Assembly: GCA_022841965.1 (NCBI GenBank)
Contig: JALHQM010000014.1
Location: 10,402-56,607, forward strand
Length of the DNA stretch: 46,206 nucleotides
Origin: Hyphomicrobium sp.
GTDB lineage: Bacteria > Pseudomonadota > Alphaproteobacteria > Rhizobiales > Hyphomicrobiaceae
Reading direction: 5' to 3'
This document shows, piece after piece, positions 35,961 to 44,215 of the stretch. The translations under genes were made by a program, and so were the position numbers. Each line of letters begins with the position of its first letter. The first letter of the stretch is position 1. The notes beneath the pieces are model-generated. The model was not told the DNA's origin and did no database searches. It was given only the letters and a program-made list of their open reading frames with translations.

Positions 35961-36130
35961 CATCGCTCGCCTGGCTCATTCCCGCCGCTCTGTTCCTCGG
36001 CCTTCTCGGTCTCGCCGCCTTCCTGTGGGCGCTGAAGAACGGTCAATTCGAAGACCTTGAAGGCGCCGGTTGGCGTGCCATCGATGATCAGCCTCCCGGC
36101 CCCCAAGGCGGCAACAAGAAACCCGAATAG
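35957..36130 (+). CDS. ccoS: CcoS/FixS small assembly protein
   Basis: A 57-residue protein with one N-terminal membrane helix (MTSLAWLIPAALFLGLLG) followed by the family motif FLWALKNGQFEDLEG and a Gly/Pro-rich polar tail. CcoS is needed for cofactor insertion into cbb3 in other bacteria. It starts inside the ccoI stop codon (ATGA). Confidence 0.92.
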   Translation: MTSLAWLIPAALFLGLLGLAAFLWALKNGQFEDLEGAGWRAIDDQPPGPQGGNKKPE

Positions 36131-36138
36131 AACGGCGT

Positions 36139-36831
36139 ATGGACGGCACCGAAATCACATTTCTGGGCGGCTTGGTGTTGGGCTTGGCAAGCACCCTTCA
36201 TTGCAGCGCCATGTGCGGCGCGATCTCGTGCAGTGCGCTGCTCTCGCTCGGACCGGCGACCGGATGGGGCCGCGCCGGCCACGCCATCCTCCTGAACCTG
36301 GGCCGCATCGCGGTCTATGCCGCTCTCGGCGTCGCGGCATCCCTCATCGGCTCGGCCATCATCAAGCCCGAGACGACCATGAATTATCAGGTGCTGCAAT
36401 ATATCGGCGCCTCTGTCCTCATGTGGACCGGTCTGTCCATGGCCGGCATGATGCCCCGCTTCGCGTTTCTCGATAGCGCAATGACCCGCCTGTCCAACAC
36501 TGTCGCGACCGCGACGCGCCCACTTCAGGGCACCGCCGCAGCGCCTCTCGGCCTGGGTGTCATCTGGGGCCTCAATCCCTGCCCTATGGTTTATGCGGCC
36601 CTCTTCACCGCAACCCTCACGGCCTCGCCCTGGGGCGGCCTCTCGGTCATGGCCGGCTTTGGCCTTGGCACACTTCCGGGCGTTCTTGTTGCCGGTCTCG
36701 GCCTTGCTTCGCTGCGTGGCATCGAAGCCAGTCGCGCCATCCAAATCGCCGCCGGCCTGATCATCGCCGTGCTGGGCTTCGCCTCGCTCTACATCCCCGC
36801 CGCCCACATCGCTGCGTGGTGCTTGAACTGA
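36139..36831 (+). CDS. TauE/DsbD-like membrane protein (UreH domain), probable copper role in cbb3 assembly
   Basis: A 230-residue protein with about six membrane helices of the UreH/DsbD_2-type domain. The first helix region carries the motif HCSAMCG (in LGLASTLHCSAMCGAI), and a GLNPCPMVYAAL element lies mid-protein; both have Cys placed to bind metal or exchange thiols. It begins 8 nt after ccoS, so it is almost certainly part of the oxidase operon. A role in copper or thiol delivery to cbb3 is inferred from this position and from related proteins found with ccoS; it is probably not a sulfite exporter. Confidence 0.82.
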   Translation: MDGTEITFLGGLVLGLASTLHCSAMCGAISCSALLSLGPATGWGRAGHAILLNLGRIAVYAALGVAASLIGSAIIKPETTMNYQVLQYIGASVLMWTGLSMAGMMPRFAFLDSAMTRLSNTVATATRPLQGTAAAPLGLGVIWGLNPCPMVYAALFTATLTASPWGGLSVMAGFGLGTLPGVLVAGLGLASLRGIEASRAIQIAAGLIIAVLGFASLYIPAAHIAAWCLN

Positions 36832-36863
36832 TCGGGCTGGAAGTTTTGCCTCCCCCCGTCCAT

Positions 36864-38363
36864 ATGAACACGATGGACGCAAATCTCGCCCCGCCGATCC
36901 CGTTCGACAACTCCTACGCCCGCCTGCCGGAGCGCTTTTTCGCCCGCGTGCAGCCCACAGCCGTGGCCGCACCCAAACTCATCCGCATCAACGAACCCCT
37001 CGCCCGCGAACTCGGCATTGATCCGCAAGCGCTTGCCACCCCCGAAGGCGTCGCCATCCTCGCCGGCAACCGCATTGCAGAAGGCAGCGATCCCATCGCC
37101 ATGGCCTACGCTGGTCACCAGTTCGGCAACTTCGTCCCCCAGTTGGGCGACGGCCGCGCCATTCTCATCGGCGAGGTCGTCGATACCAAAGGCATCCGCC
37201 GCGACATTCACCTGAAAGGCGCCGGCCGTACACCCTATTCCCGCATGGGCGATGGCCGCGCCGCGTTGGGCCCTGTGCTGCGCGAATACATCGTCAGCGA
37301 AGCCATGGCCGCCCTCGGCATTCCCACCACCCGCGCGCTCGCCGCCGTCACGACGGGCGGTTGGGTCCTCCGAGAGGAACCGCTCCCCGGCGCTATTCTG
37401 GCCCGCGTCGCGTCAAGCCACATCCGTGTCGGCACGTTCCAGTTTTTCGCCGCCCGCAAAGACACCGACGCAATTCGCACGCTGGCCGACTACACCATCG
37501 CCCGCCACTATCCCCACCTCAACGACCGGCCGGACAAATATCGCGAACTGCTCTCCGCCGTCATCGCGCGCCAGGGCGAACTGATCGCAAAGTGGATGCA
37601 CGTCGGCTTCATTCATGGCGTCATGAATACCGACAACTGCTCTATCGCCGGTGAGACCATTGACTTCGGCCCCTGCGCCTTCATGGACACCTACCACCCA
37701 TCAACGGTGTTCTCGTCCATCGATCGGGGAGGCCGTTATGCTTTCGCCAGCCAGCCCGTGATCGCCAATTGGAATATGGTCCGTTTCGCCGAAACGTTGT
37801 TACCGATCCTCGGCGACACGCAGGAAGAGGCCATCGCCACGGCACAAGAGCGCATCGACGCCTACCCACCCCAGTTCCAGGCCGCAATCACTGCGGGCTA
37901 CGCCGCCAAAATTGGCATCGCACGCCAAGCAGCCGACGATACGGCACTCATCCAGGATTTTCTGACGGTGATGGCCAATGGTGCTGCTGACTACACGCTT
38001 ACATTCCGCGCACTGTCCGATACTGCCGAGGATCCAGCCCACGATGCCAAGCTCCGCGCCCTCTTCACCGGCAGCGACGCGCTCGACGCCTGGCTCCAAC
38101 GGTGGCGAGATCGCCGTGCAAGCGACCCGCGTACACCGCGCGACATCGCGACCGCCATGCGCGCTGTGAACCCCGTCATCATTCCGCGCAACCATCAAAT
38201 AGAAGCCGTCATCAAAGCTGCCGTTTCAGGCGGCGACTTTGCCCCCTTCCACCGCCTCGTCGATGAACTGTCGAAGCCCTTTGATGATCGCCCCGGCATT
38301 GACGATCTGAAACAACCGCCCAAACCCGAAGAGGTCGTCCACGCCACGTTTTGTGGAACCTGA
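36864..38363 (+). CDS. selO: SelO/YdiU-type protein adenylyltransferase
   Basis: A 499-residue pseudokinase-fold enzyme of the SelO family, which transfers AMP to Ser, Thr or Tyr of proteins, with links to redox stress. Family signatures are intact: YAGHQFGNFVPQLGDGRA, LKGAGRTPYSRMGDGRAALG, the VMNTDNCSIAGETIDFGPC metal/ATP region, and the SIDRGGRYAF element. The start at ATG 36864 is chosen by homology; an in-frame GTG at 36816 would overlap the previous gene. No C-terminal selenocysteine codon is apparent; the protein ends THFCGT-like (HATFCGT) with an ordinary Cys. It converges on the next gene with 4 bp between stops. Confidence 0.93.
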   Translation: MNTMDANLAPPIPFDNSYARLPERFFARVQPTAVAAPKLIRINEPLARELGIDPQALATPEGVAILAGNRIAEGSDPIAMAYAGHQFGNFVPQLGDGRAILIGEVVDTKGIRRDIHLKGAGRTPYSRMGDGRAALGPVLREYIVSEAMAALGIPTTRALAAVTTGGWVLREEPLPGAILARVASSHIRVGTFQFFAARKDTDAIRTLADYTIARHYPHLNDRPDKYRELLSAVIARQGELIAKWMHVGFIHGVMNTDNCSIAGETIDFGPCAFMDTYHPSTVFSSIDRGGRYAFASQPVIANWNMVRFAETLLPILGDTQEEAIATAQERIDAYPPQFQAAITAGYAAKIGIARQAADDTALIQDFLTVMANGAADYTLTFRALSDTAEDPAHDAKLRALFTGSDALDAWLQRWRDRRASDPRTPRDIATAMRAVNPVIIPRNHQIEAVIKAAVSGGDFAPFHRLVDELSKPFDDRPGIDDLKQPPKPEEVVHATFCGT

Positions 38364-38367
38364 TAGC

Positions 38368-39777
38368 TTAGCCGCTTTTGGCCACCGCACGCCGCCATTT
38401 CCGCGGCGCCATGAGATAGCCGACCTGCCCGCGCCCTTTGCGGCGCACCTCTTCCAGATAGTCGAGCACCTCGCGCGGATGCAGCGGACGGCCCTCCGTC
38501 GCCACCCGGACGCGCTCCAGATGCTGGATCTCTTCCAAGAGCGGCTGCGCCGTCTTTTGCAGCATCACGATCGTTGCAATCGTCCGCTTCGGCATATGAG
38601 GCGGAATGCGTGCAAACAGGTTTGCCACCAGATCCTGCACCCGCCGCGACAACTTCGTCGAGAACCGCCCGAGCCATGCGATCAGCCGGATGCTCCAGTC
38701 CTCGCGAAAGCGGTATCCGTGCACCTCCATCCACTCGAACAGCTTGGACATGATCATGTCCTGATGCCGGACCTGCGCCGTATTGCGATAGTCCTGCCAT
38801 TCAGCGACCAGATCGAAAGCTGGCTCGATTTCCAGATCGCCGGGCGCGAATGATTCCGCCGCCGTCACGCCGATGCGCTTGTAAAACGCCACATTCGAAG
38901 CATGAAACCGGGTCGGGAAAGCCGGCAGCCGCAGCTTGCCCTCGCTCGCATCCTCATACGCGATCCGCACGAGCTTCGAGCAAAACAGCCTATTTGAAGG
39001 CCCCAACTCCATCGAAAAGTCGTAGAGGATCGGCTTGCCCGCATCCTGCGCCCGCTTCACAAAATCATAGATCAACTGCGCCGCCCGCGCCGCCAACGCC
39101 TCGTCCCGATGCCGGAACAACATCGCCCGCGCGAGCCCGTGATCGAGAACCGCCTTCAACGGCTTGATCACCGCGCCCTCTTCGATCAGCGCTTCCACCA
39201 CCCAGCCTCGACCATGAGCATCGATATAAACGATCGCCGTATGGCTGAACTGGCTGTCCACGTCGCCAATCCGCGCAATCGCCGCACTGTTGTGTTTCGT
39301 GCCCCGTACCAGAAGCACATCACCCGACCGGAACGCGAACGGCTGCCCAGTATCGAACGCCGGATGCGCAAAGCTGTTGAAGGATCTTTCGCTGAAAGCG
39401 CGCAGTCCCGGATCGTCGTCGGCGGCCACGGCGTAATCCCAGTGGACTTCCCCCGCCATGTCGGAAGCATACCTGAGAACACGCAACACATCGCGCACTC
39501 CATGCTGCGCGTCGCGCGTCATGAGGCCCTGCGCATGCCAGTCGCCAATTCGGTTGCGGATGGCGCTGCGCACGAGGAACAACTCGCTCATCGCGAGCGG
39601 CGCCAGCGCCTTCAAGTCTGCCCGCGAAAACCGGCTTAGATCGCGCTCATGCACATCATGATAGATCCGCGACACGATTCGCACGATATCGTCGCTGCTG
39701 GCAACCGGAGCATTGGCAAGCGCTCGCATGGCTCGCAGATCACGCCCGATCTCATCCTCGAGTGAAAGACGCGGCAC
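38368..39777 (-). CDS. YiiX/YebB-like permuted papain-fold cysteine hydrolase
   Basis: A 469-residue protein without a signal peptide. The central region (about 145-310) has the permuted NlpC/P60 (YiiX, family C92) arrangement in which His precedes Cys. GDVLLVRGTKHNSAAIARIG and QFSHTAIVYID supply the His; NRLFCSKLVRIAYED supplies the nucleophilic Cys. The flanking parts (N-terminal about 140 residues, C-terminal about 150, Arg-rich) are helical and unassigned. Members are proposed amidases on peptidoglycan or lipid-linked substrates; the substrate here is unknown. The start is GTG 39777, with GGGGGG a few bases upstream. Confidence 0.75.
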   Translation of the reverse strand: MPRLSLEDEIGRDLRAMRALANAPVASSDDIVRIVSRIYHDVHERDLSRFSRADLKALAPLAMSELFLVRSAIRNRIGDWHAQGLMTRDAQHGVRDVLRVLRYASDMAGEVHWDYAVAADDDPGLRAFSERSFNSFAHPAFDTGQPFAFRSGDVLLVRGTKHNSAAIARIGDVDSQFSHTAIVYIDAHGRGWVVEALIEEGAVIKPLKAVLDHGLARAMLFRHRDEALAARAAQLIYDFVKRAQDAGKPILYDFSMELGPSNRLFCSKLVRIAYEDASEGKLRLPAFPTRFHASNVAFYKRIGVTAAESFAPGDLEIEPAFDLVAEWQDYRNTAQVRHQDMIMSKLFEWMEVHGYRFREDWSIRLIAWLGRFSTKLSRRVQDLVANLFARIPPHMPKRTIATIVMLQKTAQPLLEEIQHLERVRVATEGRPLHPREVLDYLEEVRRKGRGQVGYLMAPRKWRRAVAKSG

Positions 39778-39845
39778 GAGTTCCCCCCAACCTGACGCAC
39801 ACCGGCTCTAAGTGCCCGCGTGCGCCTGCAAAGGCAAGCTGTGCG

Positions 39846-41006
39846 TCACGCGGCGCACCAGTCAGCCAGCTTGTCTATGAATTGTGAGCATTTTTCGAGT
39901 TCGGACACGGCAATCCACTCATTCGCCGTGTGCGCCTGCGCAATGTTGCCCGGCCCGCACACCACAGACGGCGCCCCTGCATCCTGAAACAACCCAGCCT
40001 CCGTCGCGTAGGACACCGCAAACGTCTCGTTCTGCCCCGCCAACGCCAGGGCGAGCGCCACGGCCTCAGAGCCTGCCGGCGTCCCGAACGGCGGCACAGA
40101 GTTGGTGCGCGTCAGCGTGATCCCGGCCTCCGGCGCCAGCGCCTGCATCCCCGGCAGACAGGCCGTTGCGATAAAGGTATGCAAGCGGTCTTCGATGGCC
40201 CCGATATCGAGCCCCGGCATTGACCGGATCTCAAACCCGAACCGGCACGAAACCGGCACGATGTTCGACGCCGTCCCGCCCTCAATGGTTGTCACCTGCA
40301 ACGTCGGATACGGCGGTTCGAAGCGGCGATCAGGTGTCCGCGCCGCAAGCTCCGCCTCGATGAGCGCGAGTTCGCTGATAATTTGCCCCGCCGCCGTGAT
40401 CGCATTGACGCCCAGATGCGCCATGCTCGAATGCGCCGCACGGCCTGCAATGTCGACCTGCCACCGTACCGGGCCCTTGTGCGCATCAACAACGCGCATG
40501 TCCGTCGGCTCGCCCACAATGACGACTCGCGGCAGTGGCAGCGTCGTCCCCATCGCCGCAATCATCGGACGCACGCCCGTGCAGCCCACCTCCTCATCAT
40601 ACGAGAATGCAATATGGACCGGCATTTTCAACTTCGCCGCTTTGAAACGCGGCACGGCAGCCAGCACGCACGCCAGAAATCCCTTCATATCGGCGGTGCC
40701 GCGCCCGTAGTAACGCCCATCGCGCAATGTCAAAGCAAACGGATCGCTGTCCCATGCTTGTCCATCGACCGGCACCACATCCGTATGCCCCGACAGCGCG
40801 ACGCCGGGTACATCCTCCGGCCCGATGGTCGCAAACAGAGATGCCTTCTGCCCGTCTTCCGTTGGCACCAGATACGCCGCCACGCCGTGCCCGCGCAAAA
40901 AATCCTCCACGTAGAGGATCAGCGGAATGTTCGTCTTGTGGCTCGTGGTGTCAAACCCCACGAGGCGTTCGAGAATGTCGGCAACTAAGGCGCCGGAGCG
41001 CTGCAT
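39846..41006 (-). CDS. argE: Acetylornithine deacetylase
   Basis: A 386-residue M20-family metallopeptidase releasing ornithine from N-acetylornithine in arginine synthesis. Metal-site motifs are LSGHTDVVPVDG (His and Asp), YGRGTADMKGF, and AFSYDEEVGCTGV with the catalytic Glu pair. IVGEPTDM supports ArgE over DapE. It starts 1 nt after apaG ends, so the two are coupled. An argJ-type recycling enzyme elsewhere could make it non-essential; nothing here speaks to that. Confidence 0.9.
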   Translation of the reverse strand: MQRSGALVADILERLVGFDTTSHKTNIPLILYVEDFLRGHGVAAYLVPTEDGQKASLFATIGPEDVPGVALSGHTDVVPVDGQAWDSDPFALTLRDGRYYGRGTADMKGFLACVLAAVPRFKAAKLKMPVHIAFSYDEEVGCTGVRPMIAAMGTTLPLPRVVIVGEPTDMRVVDAHKGPVRWQVDIAGRAAHSSMAHLGVNAITAAGQIISELALIEAELAARTPDRRFEPPYPTLQVTTIEGGTASNIVPVSCRFGFEIRSMPGLDIGAIEDRLHTFIATACLPGMQALAPEAGITLTRTNSVPPFGTPAGSEAVALALALAGQNETFAVSYATEAGLFQDAGAPSVVCGPGNIAQAHTANEWIAVSELEKCSQFIDKLADWCAA

Positions 41007-41007
41007 G

Positions 41008-41415
41008 TCAGTTCACACTTTTGACGGTAAACGGGCTGTCGAGCGAAAACGCTGGAACGGCCACATCAAACAGCACGCCGCCGTCACCCGCCATCTGATA
41101 GCTGCCAACCATGATGCCCGAAGGCGTCGGCAGGGGACACCCGGAGCTATACGTGAACGACTGCCCCGGTTCGATCAATGGCGTCTGACCCACAACGCCC
41201 GGTCCACGCACCTCTTCCGTCCGGCCCGTGCCGTCGGTAATCCGCCAGAATCGCGTCTTTAGCTGCACGGGCACTGTGCCATCGTTCTGGATATCGATCG
41301 TGTAGCTCCAGAAGTAGTAACCCTCGTCCGGCGATGATTGGTCGGACTGATACTCCGGCCGAACGCGCACTCGGACACCGTGGGTTATCGCTTCGTAAAG
41401 AAAATCGCGGCTCAC
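41008..41415 (-). CDS. apaG: ApaG-domain protein
   Basis: A 135-residue FN3-like beta-sandwich of the ApaG family. Conserved blocks are YEAITHGVRVRVRPEYQ, DQSSPDEGYYFWSYTIDIQNDG, RFWRITDGTGR and the glycine-rich GVVGQTPLIEPGQSFTY. ApaG has been linked to cobalt/magnesium homeostasis, but its biochemical activity is unsettled. The frame is open upstream to 41526, overlapping metZ, but homology starts at GTG 41415, which gives normal length. It lies between metZ and argE in one orientation. Confidence 0.9.
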   Translation of the reverse strand: MSRDFLYEAITHGVRVRVRPEYQSDQSSPDEGYYFWSYTIDIQNDGTVPVQLKTRFWRITDGTGRTEEVRGPGVVGQTPLIEPGQSFTYSSGCPLPTPSGIMVGSYQMAGDGGVLFDVAVPAFSLDSPFTVKSVN

Positions 41416-41482
41416 GGTTTCGTCGTCCTCTATCCTGGCGCAGCAGAGTTTATGCCGTGTTCTTGGTGGGTCAACAGGTGCC

Positions 41483-42697
41483 TCAGGCCATCCGCGCCGC
41501 CGCCAGCCCCCGCTCCACGTCGGCAATCAGATCGTTGGCATGTTCCAGTCCAACCGACAACCGGAGCATCCCGTCACCGATGCCGAGCTCCGCCCGCGCT
41601 GCCGGCCCAATACGATAATGCGTCGTCGTCGGCGGATGCGTGATGAGGCTCTTGGCGTCGCCCAGATTATTGGAAATCTTGATCAACCGCAGCGCATTTT
41701 GGAACCGGAACGCCGCGTCTTTCCCGCCCGCCACTTCGAGCGCGATCATCTGCCCGCCACCCGTCATCTGCTTGGCCACGATATCCGCCTGCGGGTGATC
41801 CTTGCGACCGCAGTAAATGACGCGATCTACCCCCGGCTGCGCCGCCAAATAATCGGCCACCTTCGCCGCGTTCGCACACTGCGCCGCGATGCGCAGGGGC
41901 ATCGTTTCCAGGCTCTTCAGCATCACCCAAGCATTGAACGGGGATAGAGACGGCCCCGTCTGCCGGAAGTAATCCTGCAGATGATCAGTCAGAAACTTCT
42001 CCGAACACAACACCGCCCCGCCCAGGCACCGCCCTTGCCCGTCGATGTGCTTCGTCGCCGAATAAATCACAACGTCGGCACCGTGATGCAAAGGCCTTTG
42101 TAACATCGGCGTCGCAAAGACGTTATCGACCATCACCAGCGCGCCAATCTCCTTGGCAAGCTTCGACACCGCGGCAATGTCGACGAGATCCAGCGTCGGG
42201 TTGGCCGGGGTCTCGAAAAAGAAGGCCTTCGTGTTCGGCCGCACGGCCTTGCGCCATTCATTGATGTCGCGCCCATCGATCAGCGTCGGCGTGATGCCAA
42301 AGCGCGGACACAGCGTTTCAACAATGTACCGGCACGACCCGAACATCGCCCGCGCCGCGACCACATGATCGCCTGTCTTGAGATACGACATCAGCGCGGC
42401 ATTCACCGCTGCCATGCCGGTCGCCATCACACGGCAGACCTCCGCACCTTCCAGAAGCCGCAACCGCTCTTCCAGCATCGACACGGTCGGATTCGCAAAC
42501 CGCGAATACTGGTAGCCCGGATCCTCGTTCTTGAACCGCGCCTCTGCCTGTTCCGCGCAGGTATAGACGAACCCCTGCGTCAGGAAGATCGCCTCCGACG
42601 TTTCCCCGAACTGAGACCGGAGCGTCCCCCCATGGACGAGCTGCGTCTCCGTTGCCCACTCCGCGGCAATCTCAGCATCTGTCTTGGCTGCGGTCAT
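41483..42697 (-). CDS. metZ: O-succinylhomoserine sulfhydrylase
   Basis: A 404-residue PLP enzyme of the Cys/Met-metabolism family making homocysteine from O-succinylhomoserine and sulfide. PLP features are the YQYSRFANPTVSMLE substrate-binding stretch, MATGMAAVNAAL, the VDNVFATPMLQRP Asp region, and the Schiff-base Lys in YSATKHIDGQGRCLGG. MetZ rather than cystathionine synthase or MetY is favoured by this pattern and by the SAM-II leader. The start is at 42697 (MTAAKTDAEIA); the 24 codons before it overlap the leader hairpin and are not coding. Confidence 0.93.
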   Translation of the reverse strand: MTAAKTDAEIAAEWATETQLVHGGTLRSQFGETSEAIFLTQGFVYTCAEQAEARFKNEDPGYQYSRFANPTVSMLEERLRLLEGAEVCRVMATGMAAVNAALMSYLKTGDHVVAARAMFGSCRYIVETLCPRFGITPTLIDGRDINEWRKAVRPNTKAFFFETPANPTLDLVDIAAVSKLAKEIGALVMVDNVFATPMLQRPLHHGADVVIYSATKHIDGQGRCLGGAVLCSEKFLTDHLQDYFRQTGPSLSPFNAWVMLKSLETMPLRIAAQCANAAKVADYLAAQPGVDRVIYCGRKDHPQADIVAKQMTGGGQMIALEVAGGKDAAFRFQNALRLIKISNNLGDAKSLITHPPTTTHYRIGPAARAELGIGDGMLRLSVGLEHANDLIADVERGLAAARMA

Positions 42698-42724
42698 GTT
42701 CGTCGGCTCCAAGTGTTGACACGT

Positions 42725-42767
42725 ACGCTGCACAACAAAAAACCCGTGCAGCGTCGCCACGCTGCAC
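42725..42767 (-). promoter_or_regulatory. metZ leader: alternative hairpins with a terminator
   Basis: Read on the minus strand, GTGCAGCGT (42767-42759) can pair with ACGCTGCAC (42754-42746) across a 4-nt loop, and is followed by GGG and six T: an intrinsic terminator. A second GTGCAGCGT (42733-42725) can pair with the same middle arm across a 12-nt loop that contains the T run. The two hairpins exclude each other. They lie between the SAM-II aptamer and the metZ start, so they are candidates for its expression platform; the link to the aptamer is inferred. Confidence 0.7.
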
Positions 42768-42840
42768 AAAGAAAAACCCGGTCCCCTGCGGCACGCACCT
42801 TATTGCTAAGGAGCCGTGCGCCGGGAAATCCGGGTGCGCG

Positions 42841-42896
42841 CGGCCATTTAGCGAGTTGTTTTACGTGGCTGCAAGCCGGCCGGCCAAATCACCACG
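42841..42896 (-). ncRNA. SAM-II riboswitch of metZ
   Basis: On the minus strand the sequence has the SAM-II (SAM_alpha) pseudoknot layout. Stem P1 is CGTGG (42896-42892) with CCACG (42868-42864). The loop begins TGATTTGGCC and ends CTTGCAG, the invariant UUGCAG-type core. TAAAACAA follows, then GCTAAATGGCC at 42852-42842, whose GGCC can pair back with the GGCC of the first loop. SAM binding is expected to lower metZ expression. The 3' end of the aptamer lies about 145 nt before the start codon. Confidence 0.9.
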
Positions 42897-42908
42897 ACGA
42901 TCGGGGCG

Positions 42909-42937
42909 GGAATACCGCCCCCTCCCCTTGGCGTCAA
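42909..42937 (-). promoter_or_regulatory. Sigma-70-type promoter of metZ
   Basis: On the minus strand TTGACG (42937-42932) is followed by a 17-bp spacer and TATTCC (42914-42909). A start near 42902 would place the SAM-II stem at the very 5' end of the transcript, which is the usual geometry. The sequence overlaps the 5' region of the divergent dcd gene. Confidence 0.65.
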
Positions 42938-42981
42938 GCAAACCATGCTTTAGAGCCCTCCAAGAGAGAGGTTGAAGGTCC

Positions 42982-44121
42982 ATGGCTAAGAAGACGGCCC
43001 CAAAGGCAAAACCAGCGCGGTCACGACCCTTGGGGATCGCGGTCACCGACGGCATCCTGCCGGCCCAAGCGATCCGCGCGTTGATCTCCGGCGGCGCATT
43101 GAAGCTGGCCGAACCGTTGGCGAGCGGCCAGCTCCAGCCCGCCAGCGTCGACCTCCGCCTCGGTCGCGAGGCCTATCGCGTGCGCGCCAGCTTCCTGCCC
43201 GGTCCGGGTTCAAAGGTCACCGACAAGCTCGCGGACATCAAGCTGCACACCATCGATCTCACCAAAGGCGCCGTGCTCGAGACCGGCTGCGTCTACATCG
43301 TCCCCCTTCTCGAAAGCCTCGGGCTCCCCGACACCATCTCCGCCTCCGCCAACCCGAAAAGTTCCACCGGCCGCCTCGACGTCTTCACTCGCGTCATTGC
43401 CGACGGCGTCACTGCCTTTGACCAGATCCCCTCCGGCTACAAGGGGCCGCTTTACGCCGAAATTTGCCCGCAGACGTTTCCCATCCTCGCCCGGACGGGG
43501 TCCAAGCTGAGCCAGCTCCGCTTCCGCGTTGGCAATCCCCGCGAAGACGACAAAGCCTTAGCCCGCCTGCACAAGGAACACATGCTGGTTTCCGGCGGCA
43601 CCTCTGATATCGCCGACGGAATCGCGCTCTCCGTCGATCTCGTCGGCGGCTTGTCTGGCCTCGTTGGGTATCGCGCCAAACGCCACACCGGCGTCGTCGA
43701 TGTCGATGCGCCCAAATCCTGCGCCATCGCCGACTATTGGGAAGAAATCGATTCGCGCGGCTCCCGCCGCCTCATCCTCGATCCCGATCAGTTCTACATC
43801 CTGGCCTCCAAGGAAGCTGTCCACATCCCACCGACTCATGCCGCCGAGATGATGCCCTTCAACCCGCTCGTCGGCGAATTCCGCGTGCATTATGCGGGTT
43901 TCATGGACCCCGGCTTCGGCCATGCCCCCGCCGGGGGCCATGGGTCTCGCGTGGTGCTGGAAGTCCGCTCTCACAAAGTTCCCTTCATCTTGGAAGACGG
44001 CCAGATCATCGGCCGCCTCGTCTACGAGCGCATGGTCGAGGTACCCGAAATGCTCTACGGCCGCGACTTGGGTTCCAACTACCAAGCTCAGGGCCTGAAG
44101 CTCTCCAAGCATTTCCGCTGA
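42982..44121 (+). CDS. dcd: 2'-Deoxycytidine 5'-triphosphate deaminase (double-length)
   Basis: A 379-residue protein, about twice the length of E. coli Dcd, of the type found in alphaproteobacteria. The N-terminal half has the active-site motif NPKSSTGRLDVFTRVIADG and the Glu region GPLYAEICPQTF. The C-terminal half repeats the dUTPase-like fold, with FMDPGFG, GSRVVLEVRSHKVPF and EDGQIIGRLVYERM. The reaction turns dCTP into dUTP for dTMP synthesis. The basic N-terminal extension (Lys/Ala/Pro-rich, about 20 residues) is probably disordered. It is divergent from metZ; the 80 bp before it are the shared promoter region. Confidence 0.9.
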   Translation: MAKKTAPKAKPARSRPLGIAVTDGILPAQAIRALISGGALKLAEPLASGQLQPASVDLRLGREAYRVRASFLPGPGSKVTDKLADIKLHTIDLTKGAVLETGCVYIVPLLESLGLPDTISASANPKSSTGRLDVFTRVIADGVTAFDQIPSGYKGPLYAEICPQTFPILARTGSKLSQLRFRVGNPREDDKALARLHKEHMLVSGGTSDIADGIALSVDLVGGLSGLVGYRAKRHTGVVDVDAPKSCAIADYWEEIDSRGSRRLILDPDQFYILASKEAVHIPPTHAAEMMPFNPLVGEFRVHYAGFMDPGFGHAPAGGHGSRVVLEVRSHKVPFILEDGQIIGRLVYERMVEVPEMLYGRDLGSNYQAQGLKLSKHFR

Positions 44122-44215
44122 CCAAAAGCGCCGCGATCCCGTTCGTCGTTTACGCCCCATTAACCTAAATCAGGCACCTTCGACCCCGTCGCGTTGTGTG
44201 CGAGTGGAGAGTTGC

